This document shows positions 39,431 through 50,578 of a stretch of 64,000 nucleotides of DNA, one piece after another. Each line of letters starts with the position of its first letter. Position 1 is the stretch's first letter. The notes under the pieces were generated by a model. The model ran no database searches and had not been told where the DNA came from. It saw nothing but the letters and a program-made list of their open reading frames with translations. This stretch comes from G963668605 sp963793625. Its GTDB lineage: Bacteria > Acidobacteriota > Terriglobia > Bryobacterales > Bryobacteraceae. The translations under genes were made by a program, and so were the position numbers. The stretch spans positions 186,001 to 250,000 of the forward strand of contig CAWCAT010000037.1 of NCBI GenBank assembly GCA_963793625.1. Direction: 5' to 3'.

Positions 39431-40946
39431 ATGAATTGGCTCAGGTTTTGCGGGTTCGTCATTGTACTCGGTGGTATCTCGTCCGCCGCGCCGCCGGATA
39501 GCAGACCGCTGCTGACTCCTCCGCCTCGTCACGTCGAATGGACTCTGGAGCGGTTTCCGCTTGCGCCGGCAGCGGGATTATTTGCGGACACCCCCGAAGA
39601 GCGCCAGGTGGGACGTGTTCTCGCAGCAGAGCTACTGCGATTGCACGGAATCATGATCAATAGCGGCATCACTCTGGCGTTGGAGGGCACTCCGCGCGGA
39701 AAGAAGTTGCTTGACCGATTGCCAGGTGCGGAACTCTTTCGCCAGAGCACCAACGAGGAAACATACTTGCTGGATTCGGGTAAGGCGGGAGTGCATATCG
39801 TTGCGCGCCGGCCGCGCGGACTTCTGTACGGCGTCCAGACGCTGCTGCAACTCCTCGGCAAAAACACTGCCGGCAAGCTTGAGATACCCGGGGTACGCAT
39901 CGTGGATTATCCGCAACTCGCGTTCCGCGGGCTGCACATCTGCATCTTCCCGAACACGGAACTGGCTTCCGTGCGACAGGCGATCCTGGTGGCGGCCCGA
40001 TTCAAATACAACGCCGTGATCCTGGAGCCATGGGCGTCCTTCCGTTCTCCGAAACACCCGGAGACCGCCTACGAAAACACCTACACGGCGGCACAGATCA
40101 AGGAGTTGATCGACCTTGGCAGGGCCCTACACCTCGAGATGATTCCTATGCTGAACTCCTGGGGTCACGCCAGCGGCATGCGCGCCCGCTCCTCCGAACA
40201 CGTTGTGCTCGACCGGTTCCCGCAGTTCCGTCCGCTGTACGAAGAGGACGGCTGGTCGTTCTGCCTGACGAACCCCGCGATCTACACTCAGCTTTTCAAC
40301 CGCTATGAAGAACTGCTGGAGCTATTCGGGCATCCGCGATTATTTCCACATCGGGTTGGACGAGGCCTGGGGACATATCGGGCTGATGGAAAGCAATGCG
40401 TGCCGCGGCACTGATCTTCGCGCGACACTGACGGCCCATTTGCAGAAGCTCCATCGATATTTCGCGGATCGAAAGGTGCAACTGATTGTGTGGCATGACA
40501 TGTTTATCCAACGGGACCACCCACAACTCGGGCGTCTGTCTCCGGCCAACAGCGTGCCTCCCTTCAACAGTCATCTGGTGCTGGAGCAGCTGCCCAAGGA
40601 CATCGTAATCGATACATGGAATTACGATCAAACGAGGGAATGGCCGGTTCCAAAATACTTTCAGGACCGTGGCTACCCGGTATTGGTTTCACCGTGGAAG
40701 AGTCGCAAGAACGTAGTGTCGCTGCTGAACACGGCCAAGAAGCTGAACCTGATGGGGGTTCTCGAGACAACCTGGGACTCGCTTGATGTGACTCTGCCCA
40801 CCGTCGGGGAAGTGGGCATCAGCGCGTGGACCGAGCCCGGCTTCCGGCTGGAGACGATCCCCTTCGAAGAGCTGCTGCGTCCGATTCGAGCACTGCCGAT
40901 TACGAACTTGCCGCCACTTGAGAAGACGCTCGCTACGCAGCGTTGA
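39431..40946 (+). pseudogene. GH20-like beta-N-acetylhexosaminidase, one frameshift
   Basis: The start at 39431 (MNWLRFCGF) follows AGAGGATAG and begins with a signal peptide. The N-terminal GH20b-type domain spans about residues 30-150 (LDSGKAGVHIVARRPRGLLY with GVQTLLQLL). The TIM-barrel contains FRGLHICIFPN, YNAVILEPW, EMIPMLNSWGHASGM and FHIGLDEAWGH. The catalytic Asp-Glu pair of family 20 (codons at 40359-40364) lies just after a one-base shift near 40325-40340. The second frame continues to PPLEKTLATQR. Joined, the protein is about 500 residues, normal for the family. It probably removes terminal N-acetylhexosamine from glycans in the periplasm. Confidence 0.75.
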
Positions 40947-40980
40947 GGGCTTGTATAGACTGTCTAGAGAGATGAGAGCC

Positions 40981-42470
40981 ATGATTCGAACTGCTCTGTT
41001 TTCGACTTTGTTGATGGTTGTCTGCCAACTCGGCGCGCAGAGTCCGGCGCCGGTGGGCCAGTTTGAAAACCACCTGGACGTCGGCACGGTGCTGCACCCT
41101 GGCAGCGCAGTGTACGACCCCGCGTCGAAGAAGTACACGATCAGCGGCAGCGGCGAGAACATGTGGTTCGCTTCCGATGCCTTCCACTTTGCTTTTAAGA
41201 AGGCTTCGGGTGACATTGCTATCAGCGCCGATGTCGTGTTCGAAGGCAGGAGCGGCAATGCCCATCGAAAGGCTGTACTGATGATTCGCCAGAGCCTCGA
41301 TGCGGATTCCGCCTATGCCGACGTCGCGCTGCACGCCGATGGACTTACCTCACTGCAGTACCGCGACGAAAAGGGCGTCAACACACACGAGGTTCAGGCC
41401 AACGTGAAAGGTCCTTTGCGGCTGCGGCTGGAAAGGCGCGGCGAGTACGTTTACATGCTGCTCGGAAACGACGGCGACGATGTTAAACTCGCCGGCGGCT
41501 CTGCGCGGATCCGCTTCCAGGAGCCTTTCTATGTCGGCTTGGGGGTCTGCTCGCACGACAAGGACGCTATTGCAAAGGCTGTCTTCAGCAACGTCGAAAT
41601 CGGCGTTCCTCCGCAACCCGCCGGTGGCAAGCCTGTTCTGTACAGCACGCTGGAGACGGTCGCGATCTCGTCCACGGACCGTCGCGTGGTAAGGGTGTTT
41701 CCCTGAGCTCATCGAGGCGCCCAATTGGACCAAAGACGGCACCAACCTGATCTATAACAGCAAGGGTCATCTGTTCCGCATACCTGCCGCAGGCGGCGCG
41801 CCGGAACCGATCGACACCGGCTTCGCAACACGCTGCAACAACGATCACGGGATCTCCCCAGACGGCACGATGCTTGCGATTAGCGACGGGTCGCAGGAGA
41901 CGCGCCAGTCGCTGATCTATGTCCTGCCTATCACAGGCGGAACGCCGCGCCGCGTCACGGCCAACGGGCCTTCCTATTGGCACGGCTGGTCGCCGGATGG
42001 CAAAACACTGACTTACTGCGCCCAGCGCAACGGCGAGTTCGACATCTACACGATTCCGGTCGAAGGCGGCGAGGAAACCCGGCTGACCACGGCCGCCGGC
42101 CTGGACGACGGTCCGGAATACTCGCCCGACGGCCAGTACATCTATTTCAATTCGGAGCGCACCGGCCTGATGCAAATCTGGCGCATGAAGCCCGATGGCA
42201 GCCAGCAGGAGCAGGTCACTTCCGACGAGTGGAACAACTGGTTCGCCGCACCCGTCGCCGGACGGCAAGTACATCGTGTTCATCTCCTTTGAAAAGGACG
42301 TGAAGGGGCACCCCGCCAATAAGGACGTGATGCTGCGCCTGATGAATCTTGCGGACCGCAAGGTCACGGTTCTGGCCCGGCTGTTCGGCGGACAGGGCAC
42401 GATCAACACGCCCTCGTGGTCGCCCGACAGCAAGCGCGTTGCGTTTGTGAGTTACCAATTTTTTCGTTAA
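40981..42470 (+). pseudogene. Secreted TolB-like (PD40 repeat) protein with N-terminal jelly-roll domain, frameshifted
   Basis: The start at 40981 gives a signal peptide (MIRTALFSTLLMVVCQLGAQ). Residues about 25-210 resemble a DUF1349-type concanavalin-like domain (MWFASDAFHFAFKKASGDIA, LMIRQSLDADSAYADVALH). After a shift near 41700 the next frame encodes PD40/WD40-like repeats: PNWTKDGTNLIYNSKGHLFR, ISPDGTMLAISDGSQ, WHGWSPDGKTLTY, EYSPDGQYIYFNSERTG. A second shift near 42255 gives SPDGKYIVFISFEKDVKGHP and SWSPDSKRVAFVSYQ. Such proteins are probably periplasmic binding propellers. The 3' end overlaps the convergent sulfatase gene in a run of six T. Confidence 0.7.
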
Positions 42471-43995
42471 TTCGGCAGCGTCGGCGGCCCGAATTTTTTC
42501 CAGCGTCTCGGCCATCTGCTTCAGCTTTGCCGGCTGCTGCGCCGCGAGGTTTTTCATTTCTCCAGGATCCACGGAGAGGTCGTAAAGCTGCGGTTCCGGG
42601 TCGACGCCGGTCGCGGTATTCGTATTCGGAGCCACCTTCACGCCCTTGGCGGGTACGATATACTTCCAGGTTCCGTCGCGCAGAGAGAGTCCGTTGGCGT
42701 GTTCGACAAGGAGCTGCCTTCCCTTTTTGGACTCGCCGAGCAGGGCAGGCAGGACGTTTTTGCTGTCCGGACCAGCGCCCGGACCCAGATCGGCTCCGGT
42801 CAGCTCAGCAAATGAGCGCAGCAGGTCAACCTGCGAAACCAGGGCGTCGGATACTCCCGGCTTGACGCGCGTGGGCCAGTGCACAATGAACGGAATGCGC
42901 GTGCCGCCCTCGAATCTGGAGCCCTTGCCGCCACGCAGCGCTCCGTTCGGACGATGCGCGCCGAGCTTCGTGACTGCCTCGTCGTGGTAACCGTCGTCCA
43001 CAACCGCGCCGTTGTCGCTGGAAAGCACGATCAGCGTATTCTGAAGCAGCCCGTGCTTTTCCAGCGCCTTCACCAGTTGCCCGACACACCAGTCCAATTC
43101 CGCAATTGCGTTGCCGCGAGGCCCCATCTCGTGTGGCAGTGCTGAAGCGCTGGTTCGGAACGCGCGGGACATGGATGTCGTGCGTCGCGAAATACATAAA
43201 GAAAGGCTGTTTTGCGTGGCGATCGATGAAGGAAACCGCGCGGTTGGTGAGGGTGTCCGCCATGGTCTCGTCATTCCATAGCGCCGCCTTGCCGCCACTC
43301 ATGTAGCCGATGCGGCTGATGCCGTTCACGATCGTCATATCGTGCCCGTGACTCGGCTTCATTTTGAGCAATTCCGGGTGCGTCTTGCCGGTCGGCGGAG
43401 CGTCGTCGAGCGGACCCTTGTAGCTGACCTTGATCGGATCCTTGGGATCGAGATTGGCCACGCGATGGTTTTCCACGTACACGCAGGGCACGCGGTCTCC
43501 GGTGGCCGGAATGATGAAGCACTCATCGAAGCCGATCTCGAGCGGGCCCGGTTTGATCTCCTTGTTAAAATCCACATTGCCGTTTCCGAGCCCGAGGTGC
43601 CACTTACCGATCGACACTCGTCCGGTAGCCGCGCTGTTTCAGCATGGACGCCAGCGTCACCCTGCCCGGCTGAATCAGCGCCGGAGCGTCGCCCGGCAAG
43701 CATGCGCGCATTCGGCACGCGGAATGAGTATTCGCCCGTCAGGAGCGAATAGCGCGACGGCGTGCAGGTGGCGGCGCTGCTGTGGGCGTCGGTAAAGCGC
43801 AGCCCACGCTTTGCGAGCCGGTCGATGTTGGGCGTCTGGACCCGTTGCGCTCCGTAACAACTCAAGTCGCCGTAGCCCAGATCGTCAGCATACATCACGA
43901 CGATGTTGGGTCGCGCGCGACGGCTCGCCAAATGCGTGACGTCCAGCCAAGATCGCGGCCGTGGCCGCACTTCCGATAAAGTCTCTGCGTGTCAT
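42452..43995 (-). pseudogene. Cysteine-type arylsulfatase, several frameshifts
   Basis: Joined frames give an arylsulfatase A-like enzyme starting at 43995 (MTRRDFIGSAATAAILAG, Tat-like), 11 bp after the upstream TonB receptor. The pieces are PNIVVMYADDLGYGDLSCYG (metal Asp pair), CTPSRYSLLTGEYSFR (formylglycine cysteine), IGKWHLGLGN, FIDRHAKQPFFMYFATHDIH, VLSSDNGAV and GKGSRFEGGTRIPFIVHWP. Frame changes occur near 43915, 43640-43660 and 43130-43160. The final frame stays open past 42452 to 42216 because of an A-run; one base fewer would stop at 42452. The domain order and length are otherwise normal. Confidence 0.78.
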
Positions 43996-44006
43996 TCGAA
44001 TTCCTA

Positions 44007-47000
44007 TCAGAACATATACTTCAGCGCGAGCTGAATCACACGCGGGTTGCCTGACCCAAGAATGCGCCCGAAGTTCACATTCGCGAGGTTGGCGTTCGGG
44101 TTGTTCAGGTTGGCGTGATTCAAGATGTTGAAGAACTCCGCGCGGAACTGCAGCTTGTGGCGTTCCGTGATCGGGAAGTTCTTGATCGCGCCCATATCGA
44201 AATTGCTGCGGAACGGTCCGCGCAGGATGTTGCGGCCGGCGTTGCCGAACGTGCCGGCAGGGTTCTGCGCGAAGGCCGCCGTGTTGAAGTACTGCTGGAT
44301 TTGCTCCGCTCTTCGACCGGCCGTCCGGCAGGCGCCAGTCGCCCACCACGTTCGGGCGGTCGTTGTTCACAGCCGTCCCGGAATTGTCACGTCCAGAGGT
44401 GATCGTGAACGGGGCAGCGCTGTTCAGCGTGCCGATGCCGTTGATTTCCCAGCCGCCCGCGACTTGCCGGATCAGCTTGGAGCGACTGCTTCAGCGCCGG
44501 GGCCTGGTAAATCAACGAGGCCACGAAGCGGTGCGGGATGTCCTGATTGGACGGCGCTTTCTCCGCATCCCGGTTGAACGGATTCTGCGGCACGGCGCCG
44601 TCGCCGGATCCGTTATCGAGGAACTTGCTCCAGGTGTAATTGGCCAGACCGTCAGACCCCGCGACAGACGCCGGTTGGCGGTGAGTTGCAGAGCAGTGAT
44701 AGGTCGAATTGCCCGGTGGCGGAATAGTCAGTGATGGAGCTGAACGTCGGGTAGTAGCCGCGGCGCGCATCCACGGTTCTGCCCGGAGCGCCGAAAACAG
44801 CCGGATTCAGCTCGTTCTGCACGAACAGGTGATTGCTCTTGGATCCGACATAGGCCGCGGTAGTCACCCAGCCTTTCATCTCCTGCTGCAGCGTGAAGTT
44901 CCACTGCTGGGAAGTCGCGTTGCGCATGTCCGGGTTCCACTGCGTGACATTCAGCGGCAGCAGGAACTTGTAGGCCGCGATCTGTTCCGTAGTGTTGGGC
45001 GCGGTAAACGGGAACGGGTTGCCGGTATCGGAATACGGATTGTCCAGGCCGCCGGAAGGGTTCTGTACGGTCATCTTGAGCGAGAACGGCTGGTTGTTCG
45101 AGATCTGGTTGTTGGCCTGCTGCCGGATCTGCGAATAGAACAAGCCATAGCCGCCGCGGATGCTGGTCTTGCCCTTGCCGGTCGGGTCGAAGGCGAAGCC
45201 GAAGCGCGGGCCCCAGTCATTGATCTGGTTATTGAAGGTCGCCGCAGGGCACGCCCTGGTCGCCTGGGAAGACATAGCCGTGCGGCGCGCTCGGGAAGAT
45301 CGTGGACTGCTGCCCGAGGCGCACCTGTGCGAAACGATTGTCCGGGATCGGTGAACGGGAAGAACGGATCCCAGCGCAGGCCGAGGTTGAGAGTCAGACG
45401 CCGAGAGACTTTCCAGTCGTCCTGTATATAGGCGGCAATTTCGGTGAGTCTGCGGGCGGTTCGCGTCGGGCGCGATCTGGGTGAAATTCGTCGGCAGCCC
45501 GAGCAGCAGGTCGGCCGCGGAGTTGCCTGTGAACGTGGCCTGGAAGACAACAGCCGGATCGGTCTGGAAGTTCTCCTGCAAGCTCAGCATGTTGCGTCGC
45601 ACATCGCGCCGATGCGGAGGAAGTGTGCGCCGCGCGTCCAGTTCAGCGACTCGGAGAACTGAAAGTTTTTGCGGTAGTGATGCAGCGGATAACGCGCTTG
45701 CGGGCTGAAAGTATCCGGCCACGTTGGTATCGAACCCAACCACAGGATCGTCCGGCCAGGCGCGCACAAACCCTGCGCCGAAATCATGCCAGCCTTTGTT
45801 GCCGGGCACGACTGGCACCTGATCGCGATCGATCTGGTTATAGCCGAAAGTGAAGGTGTTGATCAGAGTGGGCGATAGGATCAACGTGTCGCGTACCGAC
45901 AGCGCTCCAGTTGCGGTATTGGATCAGCGCCAGGAATCCGGGCAGCGTCACGTTATTCGCCGACTGGTAGTTATCGTTGGTGTTGTAGAGCAGGCGCCCG
46001 GAAAGGCGGCTGTTCTCGCGCAGCGTGTGGTCGAGTCTTTACTACCGCCTGAGTGTCATCAATCTTCTGCTGGCTCGCGAAGGAATACTGATTTAGCGCC
46101 GCGGTTGGGCAGCGGGACGAAAGCGTCCAGAAACTTCTGCGCCGGCTGGCTCAAGCGGGACTGACGGGAATCACGTTGTTCGGGAAGTTACCGCCCAGCG
46201 GGTCCTTGAGCGGCGTTTTCAGCCCTGCGTTCGACCAATCGCCTTTGCGCTGTTCCGCGCTGAGCACGGTCGGGTTCAGCACGCCCGGCGTGCTGCGCTC
46301 CGCGGTGCGCTGAAAGGAGCCGAAGAAGAAGGTCTTGTCGCGGCGGATGGGACCGCCCAAGGTGCCGCCGAACTGGTTGCGTTTGAAAGGCGGAATCGAG
46401 TTGGCAAAAAAGTTGCGCGCGTTGAACTTCTCGTTGCGGACAAATTCGAACAGCGTGCCGTGCAGCTTGTTGGTGCCGGAGCGGGTGACAGCGTTCATGA
46501 TTGCGCCAGCGTTGCGGCCGCGGTCGGCCGAATAGGCGCTGGTCTGGAGGCTGAACTCCTCCAGCGCGTCCGGGTTGGGGAATACTGCCGGCGTGTTGAA
46601 GTATGGGTCGTGGTTGTCAGCGCCGTCGAGCGTGTAGTTGTTGGTGTTGGGGCGCGATCCGTTGATGGAGACCGAGTCGTTCTGCTCCTGGCCGGCGGAA
46701 ACGACGCCTCCGGAGCCAGCCACCAGATACTGCAACTGGAGCGGGTTGCGGCCGTTAAGCGGCAGTTCGACGATTCGGGCCGAGTCGATCACTTCTTTCA
46801 GCGAGCCGGATCGAGTTTCCACCTGTGTGGCTTCGGCTTCAACCAAAATTGAATCGGTCACCGCGCCCACCGTCATCGTTACGTTCACCTGCCGGTTTTC
46901 GTCCACCTGAACCTGAATACCGTCCTGAATGAAGGTTTTGAATCCGGCGGATTCGGCCTTCACCACATAGGTACCGATCGGCAGCCGCGATAACACGTAA

Positions 47001-47196
47001 TCTCCGACCGCGTCCGGTGGACGCGTTCCTGGCGGCTCCGGTGTCCTTATTCGTGGCAGTGACCGCCACCGACGGGAATGGCTCCGCCGCTCGAATCGGT
47101 GACAGTGCCAAATATCGTCACGGTGCCCTGGCCATAAGCCAGGCACGCGGAAATCAATAGAAGAAAGATGATAGAAACCAGACGGGGGTATTTCAT
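44007..47196 (-). pseudogene. Oar-type TonB-dependent receptor, many frameshifts
   Basis: The start is placed at 47196 (MKYPRLVSIIFLLLISACLA), a signal peptide followed by TVTIFGTVTDSSGGAIP. Further pieces are YVLSRLPIGTYVVKAESAGF, VELPLNGRNPLQLQYLV, YTLDGADNHDPYFN, EEFSLQTSAYSADRGRNAGA (plug) and, in the barrel, WGPRFGFAFDPTGKGKTSIR and QWNFTLQQEMKGWVTTAAYV. The end at 44007 reads VIQLALKYMF. At least eight single-base shifts are needed. It follows another receptor by 60 bp and precedes a sulfatase by 11 bp, so the four genes form one unit. Its plug resembles common acidobacterial Oar proteins more than the 18611/30927/55118 subgroup. Confidence 0.8.
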
Positions 47197-47256
47197 TGAT
47201 TTGTCCTCGATTCGTGGTGCTTCAGTTTCATGTCGCGTCAATTCCTCTGACGGATT

Positions 47257-50200
47257 TTACCAGATGAGTTTTAGTCCGAACTGCAGATTGCGCGGGGTAC
47301 CAGAGCCGGTGATCACACCGAAATTAGCAGTTCCCACAACGTTGCCCGGCGCGCCGAAACGCGGCGTATTGGTGAGGGTAAATGCTTCAAAACGGAACTG
47401 CAGCCGCAATCGCTCCATAAGCTGAAATGTCTTCAACGCCGAGAAGTCCCAGTTGAACTGTGGACGTCCGCGCAGGACGTTGCGACCGGAGTTTCCGTAC
47501 GTGAAGTTAGCGGGCCGGACAAAGGCATCGATGTTGAAATCGCGCTGTAGGGTGCGGGTCCCACTGTTCGGATCCCCCACCACGTCCGGCCGCACAACCA
47601 CGGTATTCGTGCCTGTATTGGCAGGATTCCCCTGCACCGTCGGACTGAACGGCACCACTGACGCCCAGGACACGATCGACCCGACTGACCACCCGCCCAG
47701 TACGGCGTCAACAACTCCCGGGGCACCTGCCAGAAAAGCGCGTCCCTTACCCGACCGGCAGTTCGTACAGCGCGGAAGTGACAAAGCGGTGCGGAACGTC
47801 CTGGTTGTCCAGTCTGCGTTCGGCGCGGAGATTAAAAAGTTCTGGAATCCGCATCCAGTAGCGTCGCCTTGACACCGAGAGCCGCAGGTGTCGCCGATGT
47901 TCGCGACCACGTATATGAGTCCGAGCGCGGTAAGCCGCTGCGAGAAGCGCTTCTCCACTTTGGCGATCAGGCGTGGTAGATCGAGTTGCCGTCGTAGCGG
48001 TGGCTGTAAACCGGGCCGAGCGGTGACGCCACGATGCTGGTCCCGGGAATCGCCAGGCTGTTGTAGATGCGCTTCGCATCGATGTTGCCCGGCCCGGCGG
48101 GCGAGAAGTTGCCTTCGTAGCGGCGAACCAGGTGCAGGCCGCGGGATCCCGAGTAGCCGACTTCCAACAGCCACTCCTTCCCGAATTCGCGCTGGATGTT
48201 GAGATTCCATTGGTGCGCCGAGGACAGCGGCGGATTGCGTTCGTAGGACGAGAACTGCAGTCCGGTAGCTCTTGCCAAATCCGTTGCGCCGCGGCGGGTC
48301 CGTTCGATAGCTCACCGCCGGAGTCGTGTAGGAGCCGGTTAGCGTCACACCCCAGGCGAATGGCGCGTTGCCGATCAGGTATTCGGCATCGCCCATGTTT
48401 TCCATGTAGGCATAGAACAGCCCGTAGCCGGAGCGAATCACGGTTTTCGGTGTGAGTTTGAAGGCAATCCGATACGCGGCATCACGTTATTCGTGTCGGT
48501 GGCGACAGTGGCGCGATCATAGCGCGAACCGCTTCCGTTGGCGTACACAAGCGTCGCCTGCCCGGGGTCGAATCAATGTCGAAGTTCCCCATCTTATTGT
48601 TGTTCTCGTACCAGGGAGGCGAGATCTCATATCGAAGTCCCAGGTTGACGTTTAGGCGATTGTTGATCTTCCAATCGTCCTGCACATATCCGCCAGGTCT
48701 GAACGCGCGCATGGACACGATCACCGGTGATTGCCAAACCCACTGGCTGGACACGCCTAGCAGAAAATCCGCCGCGCCGTCGCCCGAATAGGCGCCGTTG
48801 AAAGTGTACGTGCCGATCGTATTGCGGATGTTGAAAATCGGGTTTTGCGAGCGGATGAAAGAAGCGCCTGTCTTGAGCGTGTGGCGGCCCTTGAATCCAG
48901 CTCAGATCGCCGCTGAACTGGCGGTTCTGCGAGTTGCGGTCGACGGGATTATTCGGGCCGATGCCGAGAGCGCGGTAGCCGGTGAGATTGAACTGCGAGA
49001 AGCCGCCATCGGGCACATAGGTTGCCCCGGGAATGCCGAATTCCTGATTGTAGTTGTGGCCCATCGCCGGAGCGGGGTTATCGCGCTTGAAACGGTTGAA
49101 ATTCCAGCCCGCCCGTACGCTCATGATGAGGTTGGGCGTGAAGATGTGATTCCACCCGGCGCCCGTATTATAGCCTTGGGTAATGTAGTCGAGATTTCCG
49201 GCCGCCAAAAGCCGGCGCGGGCAGGTTGGCGTATCGGGCAGCAGGGTGTCGTGGCGCTGTAGCGAAAGAAGGCATTGTCTTTCGATCCAATGTGTCTGAT
49301 CGAGCCGGAAATCCCACTTGTCCACATCCTGCCAACGGGGAGCAGATTGGTGAAATTGTTGGCCAGATTCGCGCTCTGCGGCGACGGATACAGGTTGATC
49401 AGCTTGGCGGCCACGGGATCGAAACGCGACGGCGGGAATGATGTTGCCGGTAAATTGCTGCCCGTTGGTCGGGTCGAGCACCCTTTTGGAGAGTTCTGAG
49501 AAGTCGCCTGTGCGCATTTTCAGGGTCGGCAGGGTATTCGCTATGGTGCCCGTTTCGCGGATGCGGGTGCGTTCGAAGTCACCGAAAAAGAAGGTCCGGT
49601 TGCGACCGTTATACACCTGCGGGATCACCACGGGACCGCCGAACGAAAGCCCGTACTGGTTGCGCTTGAAAGGCGGCTTGGAGGCATTGGGCGGGGTAAA
49701 AAAGTTCTTGGCGTCGAAGACCTCGTTACGGACAAACTCGAACGCTGTGCCATGCACAGTGTTGGTGCCGCTCTTAATGGTCAGGTTCACCACCGCGCCC
49801 ATGCCGCGCCCGAACTCAGCGGCGTAGGAGTTGGTCTGGACTTTAAACTCCTGGATGGCGTCGATCGAGGGCTCCACCATTTCCGCCCGCCTGCCCGCCG
49901 CTGCCAGTTCCACCGAGTTGTTATCGATGCCATCCATCAGGTAATTGTTCTGACTGACTCTCTGCCCTCCGGACGAGAAGCCTCCGATGCGAGAGTTTGG
50001 CGTCGGTTGTACCGCTCCGCCAGACATCAGCGCGAGATCGAGGAAGTTACGACCGTTCAGCGGCATGTCCACGATGCGTTGGTTATCGATCACCTGTCCC
50101 TGTGATGCCTCGACCGTGTTGAGTCGGCTAACCGCGGCGCTGACCTCAATCGCTTCAGTAAGGGCGCCCAATTCCAGGGAGAAGTTCATTTCCGCGCGCT

Positions 50201-50480
50201 GATCCACAACCAATTCCACGCCGTCACGCACCACTGGTCGAAAGCCCTGGTGCTGTACGCGCACCTGATAACTGCCCGGCGGCAGCATCGGGACAGTGTA
50301 CAACCCGATCTCGTTGGACTGGATCTGACGCTCCGCGCCGGTGGAAATGTTGCGGACTGTGAGGCTTGCTCCGGGAACGACAGCCCCGGCGGCGTCGGTA
50401 ATCCGGCCGCTCAATTGAGCTGTCTGGGCAAAAGCGCCAGCAGCCATCAGCAAGGAAGCAATAACGATTCTCGCAAGCAT
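47257..50480 (-). pseudogene. Oar-type TonB-dependent receptor, several frameshifts
   Basis: The start at 50480 (MLARIVIASLLMAAGAFAQ) begins a signal peptide. The carboxypeptidase-regulatory domain (AQLSGRITDAAGAVVPGASL) and plug (DMPLNGRNFLDLALMSGG, NNYLMDGIDNNSVELAA, EFKVQTNSYAAEFGRGMGA) are intact to about 49430. Shifts then occur near 49420, 49230, 48900, 48500 and 48280-47960. The barrel ends LQFGLKLIW at 47257. A sulfatase lies about 98 bp upstream on the same strand. The presence of two receptors in one operon with two sulfatases suggests different fragment sizes or linkages of one substrate. Confidence 0.82.
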
Positions 50481-50578
50481 AAAAGTCTCCAATTCTGCGC
50501 AGTCACAGGTTGGACTGCCGGCGATCTTAACTCTGGGAAGCTTACAGTTGCCCTGCCATGCTCGTCAACTCACTGTCT

